Source of the DNA: a virus | Virus record (IMG/VR): IMGVR_UViG_3300013104_000068 | Location: 1 to 27,480 of that record | Length of the DNA: 27,480 nt | Reading direction: 5' to 3' (one strand) | Part shown: positions 1-5,665 of the stretch, in pieces | Position numbering within the stretch: the stretch's first letter is position 1 | Layout of the letters: the number at the start of each line of letters is the position of its first letter | The notes under the pieces: generated by a model | What the model was told of the DNA's origin: nothing | The model's input: the letters and a program-made list of their open reading frames with translations, nothing else | The model's database searches: none | Translations under genes and position numbers: made by a program

Positions 1-1
1 G

Positions 2-181
2 GATCCGTTCGGCGGCCTGATGACCGTGCCGTACTGCGCGATCAAGCTGGGGCGCAAAGGCGTCGGTATCGAACTGAACAACCGCTACTACCTCGACGGC
101 GCTGCGTACTGCGCGGCCGCTGAACGCGACATGTCGATGCCCAGCCTGTTCGACACGCTGCCCGAGGATATGGCGGCATGA
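2..181 (+). CDS. DNA methyltransferase, C-terminal part (5' end outside window)
   Basis: This open frame enters from the left edge and encodes 59 residues before TGA at 179-181. It begins with DPFGGLMTVPYCA and continues LGRKGVGIELN. That is the arrangement of the S-adenosylmethionine-binding FxGxG motif and following beta strand at the C-terminal end of beta-class N4-cytosine/N6-adenine methyltransferases. The usual second glycine (FxGSG) is replaced by FGGL, a variant I recall from phage methylases. The catalytic DPPY/SPPY motif would lie upstream and cannot be checked. Its place at the head of a replication operon fits a phage methylase that protects DNA from host restriction. The true start and full length are unknown. 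Confidence 0.7.
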   Translation, partial: DPFGGLMTVPYCAIKLGRKGVGIELNNRYYLDGAAYCAAAERDMSMPSLFDTLPEDMAA

Positions 182-221
182 CAACTGAGCTTGCAAAGCG
201 TTTCTGGAGGATAGGCCAGAC

Positions 222-1046
222 GTGAGTACGACAGTCATGGCAGCGTGTTGGCCACTGCAGATGCCGCCCACGCAAAAGGCGGTGCTGGTATCCCTGGCTG
301 ACAACGCAAACGACACAGGCCACTGCTGGCCGTCGATCAACAAGATCGCCGAGCGTACATGTTTTGGCCGGACTGCCGTGATGGCGGCGATTGCATGGCT
401 CGAAGAAAACGGAGCGATAACCGCTGACCGATCCAACGGTCGGCACACCTCCTACATGGTCACTCCGTCGACTTACAACCAGTCCGTTTCCCGGACCGGT
501 CCGGCAGAACAACCGGTCCGGCAGGCGGACACAACCAGTCCGGCAGGCGGACCGCACCAGTCCGTTTCCCGGACCGCACCAGTCCGGCAGGCGGACTCTA
601 ACCGTAAAGAACCATCACGAACCGCCAAGAGCAACCGTCATATACCCGCGACATCCGTTTACGATTTTTCGACATGGCCAGATGAACCCGACCCGGGAAC
701 GTTCGCCGATTGGTTGGCCATGCGGAAACAAAAGCGAGCACCAGTGACAGGCACGGTGATCCGCGGCATGGGAAAGCAACTGCACATCGCTGCAGGTATG
801 GGCTGGTCGGTAGACGAATGCCTCACCGAGTGCGCGGTGAGGAATTGGCAGGGGCTACGCGCCGAATGGCTCGAATCGAAGGTGCAAAAACGAGATGGAC
901 CACTGTGTGGCGTTCCCGGGAAAACCGTGCAATCACTGCAGAATCTTGAGGCGATGAAAAATGGATCAGACATGGATCCGCAACGAGATAGCGACCGGCT
1001 TCCAGAAGCTCGTCACGCTCAGCTTGGATCGCCAGCCGGCGGCTGA
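222..1046 (+). CDS. Phage replication initiator, lambda O-like, N-terminal helix-turn-helix
   Basis: This 274-residue protein is the likely origin-binding initiator. Residues about 15-85 (PTQKAVLVSLADNAN, then WPSINKIAERTCFGRTAV) match the winged helix-turn-helix found at the N-terminus of many phage replication proteins. A low-complexity linker (about 87-130, rich in S, R, P, Q) follows and is encoded by the iteron array at 478-596. The C-terminal part (about 140-235) would contact the loader. A GTG start at 222 is chosen because GGAGG at 206-210 lies 11 bases upstream, whereas ATG 237 is 26 bases away. It overlaps the next gene by 86 bases. Initiator followed by loader is the lambda O-P order. 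Confidence 0.72.
   Translation: MSTTVMAACWPLQMPPTQKAVLVSLADNANDTGHCWPSINKIAERTCFGRTAVMAAIAWLEENGAITADRSNGRHTSYMVTPSTYNQSVSRTGPAEQPVRQADTTSPAGGPHQSVSRTAPVRQADSNRKEPSRTAKSNRHIPATSVYDFSTWPDEPDPGTFADWLAMRKQKRAPVTGTVIRGMGKQLHIAAGMGWSVDECLTECAVRNWQGLRAEWLESKVQKRDGPLCGVPGKTVQSLQNLEAMKNGSDMDPQRDSDRLPEARHAQLGSPAGG
478..596 (+). repeat. Iteron array inside the initiator gene: candidate replication origin
   Basis: Six copies of the core ACC(A/G)GTCCG begin at 478, 495, 512, 534, 556 and 578, with spacings of 17, 17, 22, 22 and 22. Five units contain a dyad GTCCG-N5-CGGAC (482-496, 516-530, 538-552, 560-574, 582-596); the unit at 495 is a half-site. The units come in two kinds: spacer TTTCC (478, 556) and spacer GCAGG (512, 534, 578). 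In lambda, O binds dyad iterons within its own gene, beside an A/T-rich segment. Here an A-rich stretch follows from about 597 to 678. Origin function is inferred from position and architecture. Confidence 0.7.
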
Positions 1047-1407
1047 AGTCATCCCCGGCACCGTGATGACATGGCTGGAAGTGATCACGGCAGGTCGTGA
1101 ATTCACACCTGAGCGTGACCGCGAGCGTTTCCGATATGCATTCCGCACGTTGGCTGGGCGCTGCACACACTGGCCAGCACCGCGCGAGTTTCTGGACGCG
1201 CTGCCATCTCTGCCGGGCGCGCCGAAAGTGCTTCGCCTCGACAGCGACGACAACAAGCGCCGCGGCATGCAAGCGCTGAACGAGATTGCCGAGCGCATGG
1301 GGTGGATCGACGCCGATGGCGATGCGAATCCGAACAGCCTCGCCGACTGCCTGAAAACCAAGCCGGTGAAACCGTACACGGAGGTCGACGATGACTCCGT
1401 TGCGTGA
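961..1407 (+). CDS. Replication protein P-like helicase loader
   Basis: The 148-residue product resembles lambda P-type proteins, which bring the host DnaB helicase to the initiator at the origin. The resemblance lies in the N-terminal helical part and in a segment with WLEVITAGREFTPERDRERFRYAFRTLA followed by WPAPREFLDALP (about residues 38-82; second run from the tryptophan at 72). It is shorter than lambda P (about 233 residues). The start ATG 961 has a TGAGG-type site about 9 bases upstream and lies inside the end of the initiator gene. Its stop lies inside the next gene, so translation is probably coupled. The assignment rests on gene order and weak family resemblance. Confidence 0.55.
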   Translation: MDQTWIRNEIATGFQKLVTLSLDRQPAAEVIPGTVMTWLEVITAGREFTPERDRERFRYAFRTLAGRCTHWPAPREFLDALPSLPGAPKVLRLDSDDNKRRGMQALNEIAERMGWIDADGDANPNSLADCLKTKPVKPYTEVDDDSVA

Positions 1408-1591
1408 GCGTGTCGTGGGTGCATTACGACTGCAGCCGATGTCGATTAACCAGGTTGCTCGGTGCCTGTCCGTTTCCGCGGAAACGGCTCGCGAGTCGTT
1501 GCATCGCCTTGAGCGCCGCGGCGTAGTGCGCGTGCATGGGTGGGTGCAGGCCAAGCGCGGGAAGGCCATGTCGTTCGAGGTGTGGCAGTGA
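1391..1591 (+). CDS. Small winged helix-turn-helix protein
   Basis: This 66-residue protein is nearly all one winged helix-turn-helix domain: an opening helix (LRERVVGALRL), INQVARCLSVSAETARESLHRLERRG as helices 2 and 3, then a wing (VVRVHGWVQA). It would bind DNA, perhaps modulating early transcription. ATG 1391 follows GGAGG at 1380-1384 and overlaps the end of the loader gene. The stop overlaps the next GTG start. The target is unknown. Small proteins like this are common among accessory genes downstream of phage replication genes. Confidence 0.6.
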   Translation: MTPLRERVVGALRLQPMSINQVARCLSVSAETARESLHRLERRGVVRVHGWVQAKRGKAMSFEVWQ

Positions 1592-1899
1592 AAGCCATCA
1601 ATCCCTACCGTCGCCCGACCCGTCTGCCGCGTAGCATCGGTAACGCCGCCACGTCGGCCGGCGCTGATGACGCCGTGATCGTGCTGAGCGAGCGCTTGCA
1701 CGACAAGGGCCCACACCTGGTGCTGGTGTCGCCCGACGGCGACGTCTACCCGATTCCGTACCTGGACTACCGCGCGGAGTTGTTGTGGGAAGCGCATCCA
1801 GCATGGGTTGTCGGCACCTTCAACACGCAGGCGAAGCTGACCGACATCGCGGACGCGCTGGTGCATACGTGGCGCGAGCAGCAACAGGAGGTCGCATGA
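1588..1899 (+). CDS. Phage protein of unknown function, early operon
   Basis: A 103-residue protein I do not recognise. The GTG start at 1588 makes a GTGA overlap with the previous stop; a longer reading from ATG 1540 would overlap that gene out of frame and is less likely. The N-terminus is basic (NPYRRPTRLPRS). The middle has an alternating hydrophobic pattern suggesting beta strands (DDAVIVLSERL, HLVLVSPDGDVYPIPYLDY), and a helix ends the protein. No signal peptide, membrane segment or cysteine is seen. Gene order places it among replication and nin-region accessory genes. Confidence 0.6.
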   Translation: MKAINPYRRPTRLPRSIGNAATSAGADDAVIVLSERLHDKGPHLVLVSPDGDVYPIPYLDYRAELLWEAHPAWVVGTFNTQAKLTDIADALVHTWREQQQEVA

Positions 1900-1925
1900 C
1901 GCCGATGGGCCATATTCGTCGATGA
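1896..1925 (+). CDS. Nine-codon bridging ORF
   Basis: A 9-residue reading frame (MTPMGHIRR) starts at ATG 1896, overlapping the previous stop by ATGA. It ends at TGA 1923-1925, overlapping the next ATG (1922) by ATGA. A perfect AGGAGG at 1886-1891 lies 4 bases before ATG 1896 and 13 before ATG 1905, while ATG 1922 has no clear site of its own. It may therefore feed ribosomes to the downstream gene by stop-restart. Whether a peptide is made is unknown. Confidence 0.35.
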   Translation: MTPMGHIRR

Positions 1926-2203
1926 GCACGGCCGAGGAACGCCGCTGGTTCAAGGCAGTAGCCGAGCTGTCGACCTGTTGCTTGTGCGGCGCCTACGGCG
2001 TCCAAGTTGCGCACAGCAACGTCGATCGCGGCATGGGGCAGAAATCCTCGCCGTGGAACACGGCAGCCCTGTGCCCAGCATGCCATCACGAGATCGACAA
2101 CGGCCGCCTGCTGAGCCGCGAAGAGCGCCGGTCACGCATGGATCTGGCGATCAAGCGCACGCATGACCGGCTGATCAGCGCCGGAAGGCTGAAGCTGGTA
2201 TGA
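1922..2203 (+). CDS. YbcO-like (DUF1364) HNH-type putative nuclease
   Basis: The 93-residue protein has two zinc-type cysteine pairs, C19/C20-x-C22 and CPAC (51-54). Between and after them are QVAHSN (H31) and HHEIDNG (H55, H56). This is the layout of the YbcO/DUF1364 proteins of lambdoid prophages, which have an HNH-like betabetaalpha-metal fold and are thought to be nucleases linked to phage recombination or DNA processing. The start ATG 1922 overlaps the 9-codon ORF stop. Family-level identity is fairly secure; the biochemical activity is inferred. Confidence 0.66.
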   Translation: MSTAEERRWFKAVAELSTCCLCGAYGVQVAHSNVDRGMGQKSSPWNTAALCPACHHEIDNGRLLSREERRSRMDLAIKRTHDRLISAGRLKLV

Positions 2204-2205
2204 CG

Positions 2206-2604
2206 TTAGCCCGCCATCGCCTGCACGGCAGCCCTGGCCAAGAACCCGCTACGGGTTTCGCCATGCTTGGCCGCGTAGTCGTCGATCGTGCCGACGAGGC
2301 GTTCCGGCAGCGTGATGTTGAGCCGTACTGCCTTGCCGTTGATCTTGCTGATGTCCACGGTCACGACGAACCAGGTCCAGCCCTTGTACGCCTTGGCGCG
2401 GGTCAGAGCGGCAAGGTCGGACGGTTCCGGAAACGCCTCACCGCGCTCCGCGTAATCCTCCAGGCCAAGCAGGATCGCGTCTTCGGCATTGGCGATGGCT
2501 TCGTCCAGCGTGTCGCCAGCGGAGAACACACCCGGGAGATCGGGCACAGCGACGCCGTAGGCGGTCTTGTCATTGCCCATTTCGATGGCGATGGGATAGC
2601 GCAT
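2206..2604 (-). CDS. hicB: HicB antitoxin
   Basis: The 132-residue antitoxin has an N-terminal HicB partial RNase H-like domain (YPIAIEM, then YGVAVPDLPGVFSAGDTLDEA and NAEDAILLGLE) and a C-terminal ribbon-helix-helix DNA-binding segment (about 92-131, AVRLNITLPERLVGTID). It would bind and neutralise HicA and repress the operon. ATG 2604 is used because the HicB fold begins there; upstream codons of the open frame read through hicA in another frame. It lies 47 bases downstream of the toxin gene. Both genes run against the phage operon, indicating an inserted accessory module. Confidence 0.88.
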   Translation of the reverse strand: MRYPIAIEMGNDKTAYGVAVPDLPGVFSAGDTLDEAIANAEDAILLGLEDYAERGEAFPEPSDLAALTRAKAYKGWTWFVVTVDISKINGKAVRLNITLPERLVGTIDDYAAKHGETRSGFLARAAVQAMAG

Positions 2605-2651
2605 GGTCTTCTTGCCTCTCTTCGGTATTTCTTGACTGTGTTGCCGAGGTT

Positions 2652-2828
2652 TCACACCCCGGCTTGCTTTCTGATCGCGGCCACAAGGCCTTTGCCGAGG
2701 TCTTTCTTCGGGTGCGGGACGATCACGGTCACACCCATGTCGTTGCGCAGCTTGTGGTGGCTGCCGCGCACGCTGATGACAGCGAAACCGTGGGACTTCA
2801 GGAGTTTGATGAGGTCTGCGCTGTTCAT
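2652..2828 (-). CDS. hicA: HicA toxin (mRNA interferase)
   Basis: This 58-residue protein matches HicA closely: a first helix (SADLIKLLKSHGF), strand VISVRGSHHKL with the catalytic histidine in GSHHK (24-25), then VTVIVPHPKKDLGKGLVAAIRKQAG. HicA has a double-stranded-RNA-binding-like fold and cleaves mRNA. The start at 2828 fits the usual HicA N-terminus; ATG 2837 is possible. Toxin-first order is normal for hicAB. The catalytic residues are present, so it appears intact. In a prophage it may aid stability or act against other phages, which is inference. Confidence 0.88.
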   Translation of the reverse strand: MNSADLIKLLKSHGFAVISVRGSHHKLRNDMGVTVIVPHPKKDLGKGLVAAIRKQAGV

Positions 2829-2879
2829 GATGTGCATTATACACACTTTTACAGAAATGTACACATCAATACACATTAT
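2829..2879. promoter_or_regulatory. hicAB promoter/operator region, possibly divergent
   Basis: Upstream of hicA is a perfect minus-strand -10 TATAAT (plus-strand bases 2836-2841), with no good -35. It lies so close to the hicA ATG that the transcript would have little or no leader. TACACA/TGTGTA-type elements recur (2831-2834 with 2841-2846, 2860-2865, 2870-2875), giving imperfect dyads and direct repeats suited to HicB ribbon-helix-helix binding. On the plus strand, TTTACA (2848-2853) and CATTAT (2874-2879) could form a weak divergent promoter toward 2895, but their spacing is 20 bases. Confidence 0.45.
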
Positions 2880-2894
2880 TTTTCAGAGGCCGGC

Positions 2895-3119
2895 ATGAGC
2901 GACGGCGTCTACAGCCGACCGGAACGCGCCGCTGAGTTCGCCATTGCGCGCCGGCACCTCGCCGAGGTCTACCGCGACCCCTGCGCGCATTGCGTGCATC
3001 GCGAAATGGCGTTTGGCAAGGCGATCTGCCCGACCTACGGCCGCACATTTCCCCGTTGCACCAGCACACCGGGGCTGCAATTCGCACCTGATCACACCAC
3101 CTTTCGGAGCAAGCCATGA
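2895..3119 (+). CDS. Small Cys-rich, probably zinc-binding phage protein
   Basis: The 74-residue protein has four cysteines spaced as C30-x2-C33, C45 and C55, with histidines at 32 and 35: a zinc-ribbon-like pattern in the segment DPCAHCVHREMAFGKAICP and following. ATG 2895 is preceded by AGAGG (2885-2889), and the stop forms an ATGA overlap with the Q-like gene. I do not recognise a named family with confidence. Short zinc-binding proteins of this kind (NinF and similar) are common just before Q in lambdoid phages. Confidence 0.6.
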   Translation: MSDGVYSRPERAAEFAIARRHLAEVYRDPCAHCVHREMAFGKAICPTYGRTFPRCTSTPGLQFAPDHTTFRSKP

Positions 3120-3574
3120 CACGTCGAGCAACCACGCTTGAGAATCGCCTTGTCGAGTGGGGCAAGGAATACGGTGGCGGCAAATACGGCATCAAAGCCA
3201 CCATTGAGAATGGTATGGTTATGGGAGCCAGTTATGGTGATTCCCCGCTTGCGTCCATGATGAAGTGGCATGGCCGTCCGCCAGATGGGTTGGGGTATCA
3301 GTCGTCATGCACCGCTGCAGATGAGGTTGACGAGGCAGTTCGCGCGCTGGCTTCGCAGCCTATGGGCCTGCTGCCGTCCATCATCATCACGTTGGAATAC
3401 TGGCTGCCTGGCCAGTCCATCGAGTCTAAGCAGGCACGCCTGCGCAAGCGAGGCGACAACGTCGGCCGGGTCCGGTACTACCAGCACCTGAGGTTAGCGA
3501 AGATCCATATCGCGGGATGGCTGCACATCCCATTCAGTGAGCCTGAAATGGAACCGGAAGAGGGTGTTGTGTAA
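3116..3574 (+). CDS. Q-like late antitermination protein
   Basis: A 152-residue protein, tentatively assigned to the phage antitermination Q superfamily (phage 82/21 type). It has ENRLVEWGKEYGG at the N-terminus, a central helix CTAADEVDEAVRALASQP (65-82), then LPSIIITLEYWLPGQSIESKQARL and a C-terminal helix YYQHLRLAKIHIAGWL. The central and C-terminal parts look like a sigma region 4-type helix-turn-helix. Q proteins load RNA polymerase at the late promoter and make it ignore terminators. Position supports this: last early gene, followed at once by a terminator and then by lysis and structural genes. Confidence 0.6.
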   Translation: MTRRATTLENRLVEWGKEYGGGKYGIKATIENGMVMGASYGDSPLASMMKWHGRPPDGLGYQSSCTAADEVDEAVRALASQPMGLLPSIIITLEYWLPGQSIESKQARLRKRGDNVGRVRYYQHLRLAKIHIAGWLHIPFSEPEMEPEEGVV

Positions 3575-3621
3575 TTACAAAATCGGTGTTTTTATGGCGT
3601 CGTAGAAAGTTGCCCAATCAA

Positions 3622-3650
3622 AAGCCTCGCCCTCACCGGCGGGGCTTTTT
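3622..3650 (+). terminator. Intrinsic terminator after the Q-like gene (tR'-like)
   Basis: A 10-bp stem (3622-3631 with 3638-3647, one G-T pair) around loop CTCACC is followed by TTTTT ending at 3650. In lambdoid phages a terminator just past the late promoter is the target of Q. A weak promoter-like pair, TTGTGT (3567-3572) and TTTTAT (3590-3595), lies upstream but is not convincing. The SD of the next gene follows directly. Confidence 0.75.
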
Positions 3651-3667
3651 CGTTTCCGGAGATCACC

Positions 3668-3892
3668 ATGTCCGTCCGCGCAAAGTTCCAGCTCAACTCG
3701 ATCACCAGCTACGCCTACGGCGGCAAACAGCTCAAGTTTCAGGCGGTCTATGACACCTCGACCGAAGAGAACCGTCGGTTCGCCAAGGCGACACCGAGCG
3801 GCTCGATGGAGATGGTCATCGACAACCCGGAAGCGGTCGCCCAGTTCGAGCTCGGCAAGTTCTATTACGCCGACTTCAGCCCGGCCGAGTAA
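3668..3892 (+). CDS. Small conserved phage protein of unknown function
   Basis: The 74-residue product (start SVRAKFQLNSI; core FQAVYDTSTEENRRFAKATPSGSMEMVI; end FELGKFYYADFSPAE) matches a pattern I recall from many tailed phages: an AVY strand, FAK.TPS.S and a final GK.YY.DF. It is probably a small all-beta protein. No function is established that I know of. ATG 3668 has CCGGAG (3655-3660) at proper distance, directly behind the terminator T-tract. As first gene of the late operon it is cut off from early transcription. Confidence 0.62.
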   Translation: MSVRAKFQLNSITSYAYGGKQLKFQAVYDTSTEENRRFAKATPSGSMEMVIDNPEAVAQFELGKFYYADFSPAE

Positions 3893-4019
3893 CCGCTTTT
3901 CCCTTGCCGCTTCGCCTCACCGGGACAAACGTCGGACAAAGGCCACTGGCGGCGATCCGGCGCGGCATTCATCCACTGGACCCGCCGCGTGCGGGGAAAC
4001 TTGCACGCGGGAGAGATAG

Positions 4020-4253
4020 ATGAATGCTCTGGCATTGGTCATTGCCGCCGGGTCAGTCTTGATCCCGGCGCTCGGCGGCATGCTGGTCTGGCTGTGGAAA
4101 CACTCCACACGTCTCACTGGTGCCGAGGTCCGTATCGAGGGGCTGACGGCCAATCACGCCGATGCGCAGCGCCGCGGTGAGGCCCAATTCGGCCAGATCA
4201 CAGCCACGCTGACGCGGATCGAGGACAAGCTCGATCGGAAGGTGGATCGATGA
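4020..4253 (+). CDS. Small membrane protein with coiled coil, lysis region
   Basis: A 77-residue protein with one N-terminal membrane segment (about 3-26, ALALVIAAGSVLIPALGGML) followed by a charged helical tail (about 37-77) likely to form a coiled coil. This resembles DUF2730-like and haemolysin XhlA-like phage membrane proteins. Its place before the endolysin suggests a holin component or accessory lysis factor. GGGAGAG precedes ATG 4020, and the stop overlaps the endolysin start by ATGA. The 127 bases before it (3893-4019) hold no gene I can support. Confidence 0.55.
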   Translation: MNALALVIAAGSVLIPALGGMLVWLWKHSTRLTGAEVRIEGLTANHADAQRRGEAQFGQITATLTRIEDKLDRKVDR

Positions 4254-4765
4254 ACACCATTCAGACCGGGGCCGGCATTGTCGAACTGACGATGCGGCAT
4301 CTGCTGCCGGCGAAGTTCGACGGTCCAGCTGCACGCATCCAGCTGCTCGCGATCGGCATGCAGGAATCAGGCTTCGCCGTCAGGCAGCAAACCGGCGGTC
4401 CCGCCCGAAGCTACTGGCAGTTTGAGCAGGGCGGTGGCATTCGTGGCGTGTTGACCCATCCGGCCAGCAAGGCCTATGCCCGTGCGATCTGCGGCCTGAG
4501 AGACGTAGCGCCAGTCGAGTCGGACGTCTACGCTGCATTTCTGTCGGACGATCAGCTGGCCTGCGCATTCGCGCGCCTGCTGCTTTGGACCGACTCAGCA
4601 CCGTTGCCGCAGGTCGGCGATGAGAAAGGGGCATGGGCGCTGTATCACCACACCTGGCGCCCCGGCGCATTCGACCGCGGCGATGCCAGTCAGCAGGCCG
4701 ATGTGCTGGCCCGCTGGCACAACAGCTATTCAGCGGCACTGGCCGCAGCGCGAGGTAACCCATGA
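4250..4765 (+). CDS. Lysozyme-like endolysin (putative muramidase)
   Basis: The 171-residue protein has lysozyme/transglycosylase-like features: an early helix with the probable catalytic glutamate in AIGMQESGF (E39), then ARSYWQFEQGGGIRGVLTH (52-70) where the GLMQ-type strand would sit. C-terminal motifs are ALYHHTWRPGAF and ARWHNSYSAAL. It would cut the peptidoglycan glycan chain at lysis. No signal peptide or membrane segment is present, so it needs a holin. It overlaps its neighbours by ATGA (upstream) and 4 bases (holin gene). Exact bond specificity cannot be read from sequence. Confidence 0.65.
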   Translation: MNTIQTGAGIVELTMRHLLPAKFDGPAARIQLLAIGMQESGFAVRQQTGGPARSYWQFEQGGGIRGVLTHPASKAYARAICGLRDVAPVESDVYAAFLSDDQLACAFARLLLWTDSAPLPQVGDEKGAWALYHHTWRPGAFDRGDASQQADVLARWHNSYSAALAAARGNP

Positions 4766-5172
4766 GCATGACCGGAATCGGCGAGGTCGCGAACCTCGCC
4801 AGCACAATCGTCGGCAAAATCTGGCCCGATGCGAGTCAGGCACAGAAGGATGCTCTCACGCTGGAGCTGGCGCAAATGCAGGCGCAGACCGCCGCCGATG
4901 CAGCGCAAACCTCTGTCAATCAGGCGGAGGCGGGCAATGCGAGCGTTTTCGTTGCTGGCTGGCGGCCCTTCATCGGCTGGGTATGCGGAAGCGCCTTCGC
5001 GTGGACGTTCGTGCTCGGCCCGATGGTGAGCTATGCCGCCAAGCTCGCCGGCATCACTGTGGCGTTGCCCGTGCTGGACCTGTCTGAACTCACGCCGGTG
5101 CTGCTGGGCATGCTTGGCCTGGGCGCCATGCGCACGGTGGAGAAGGTCAACGGCATCAAGGCTGGCCACTGA
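4762..5172 (+). CDS. Holin, 3TM (GTA-type) family
   Basis: This 136-residue protein matches the GTA/3TM holin family: an amphipathic N-terminal helix, a Q/A-rich coiled coil (about 27-56), then FVAGWRPFIGWVCGSAFAWTFVLGP as the first hydrophobic hairpin (W67 onward). It closes with LDLSELTPVLLGMLGLGAMRTVEKVNG. The GWRPFIGW and LLGMLGLGAMRTVEK signatures are typical. It would form the inner-membrane lesion that releases the endolysin, whose gene it overlaps by 4 bases. Confidence 0.85.
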   Translation: MSMTGIGEVANLASTIVGKIWPDASQAQKDALTLELAQMQAQTAADAAQTSVNQAEAGNASVFVAGWRPFIGWVCGSAFAWTFVLGPMVSYAAKLAGITVALPVLDLSELTPVLLGMLGLGAMRTVEKVNGIKAGH

Positions 5173-5173
5173 C

Positions 5174-5332
5174 ATGTCCATCGACTCCATTGCCGCATGC
5201 GTCGTCTACCTGATTTTCGTACTGCTGGTGATCGCATGGCTGCTGTACGAGTTGCGCGCCGACAAGCGCGATCACATCGAGCCCACTGTGCCTGAACCGC
5301 TACATCGGTTGCCGCCGAGGGATGACCTGTGA
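5174..5332 (+). CDS. Small single-span membrane protein, lysis region
   Basis: A 52-residue protein starting 1 base after the holin stop. Residues about 6-25 (IAACVVYLIFVLLVIAWLLY) form a membrane helix. They are followed by a basic patch (RADKR), which predicts an N-out/C-in orientation, and a Pro-rich cytoplasmic tail. It has no lipobox and is too short to be an inner-membrane spanin. An antiholin or accessory holin role is possible, but nothing specific is recognised. Confidence 0.5.
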   Translation: MSIDSIAACVVYLIFVLLVIAWLLYELRADKRDHIEPTVPEPLHRLPPRDDL

Positions 5333-5359
5333 TGAAAAAATATCAAAGGAAATCAAACC

Positions 5360-5665
5360 GTGCGAGGCGGTAAGAGGGAAGGCGCAGGAAGGCCAGCAGG
5401 TCAGCGCAACAAGGTGACGGCAGATATCAAAGCGCTTGCGCAGGTGCATGCCCCGAGCGCCATCAAGACGCTTGCCGAAATCATGACGGGGAAAGGTCAG
5501 CCAGCTGCCGCGCGAGTCGCCGCCGCGAAGGAATTGATCGACCGAGGGTATGGGAAGGCATTGCAGGCGATCGACATCAGCAACCCTGATGGCACGATGC
5601 GTCCCATGACATTCGCAGAATTCTATGCAGGCCTTGCAGCCGCCCCCAGCAACCCCGACGCTTAA
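5360..5665 (+). CDS. Terminase small subunit-like protein
   Basis: The 101-residue product begins with RGGKREGAGRPAGQRNK (2-18), a basic GRP motif seen at the N-terminus of many small terminase subunits. A helical region follows (IKALAQVHAPSAIKTLAEIM, then ARVAAAKELIDRGYGKALQ). It would recognise the packaging site and hand DNA to TerL. The GTG start at 5360 has AAAGGA (5345-5350) at suitable spacing. Its end overlaps the TerL gene by 41 bases, as expected for a terS-terL pair. Confidence 0.68.
   Translation: MRGGKREGAGRPAGQRNKVTADIKALAQVHAPSAIKTLAEIMTGKGQPAAARVAAAKELIDRGYGKALQAIDISNPDGTMRPMTFAEFYAGLAAAPSNPDA

Noticed and set aside
478-596. CRISPR-like repeat array
   Set aside because: Units are 17-22 bp apart with almost no unique spacers and lie inside a conserved coding frame; the dyads fit iterons instead.
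823-1953. 376-residue minus-strand ORF
   Set aside because: It spans five plus-strand genes joined by SDs and stop/start overlaps, and shows only antisense composition.
2848-2879. Strong plus-strand promoter toward 2895
   Set aside because: TTTACA is a good -35, but the best -10 (CATTAT) is 20 bases away; kept only as a weak possibility in the operator entry.
2200-2898. 232-residue plus-strand ORF over hicAB
   Set aside because: The minus strand encodes intact HicB and HicA with family motifs; the plus reading has no recognisable domain.
4620-5087. Overlapping ORF as a nested spanin
   Set aside because: It lacks a membrane segment and lipobox and is His/Arg/Cys-rich in the manner of an out-of-frame reading of the endolysin and holin genes.
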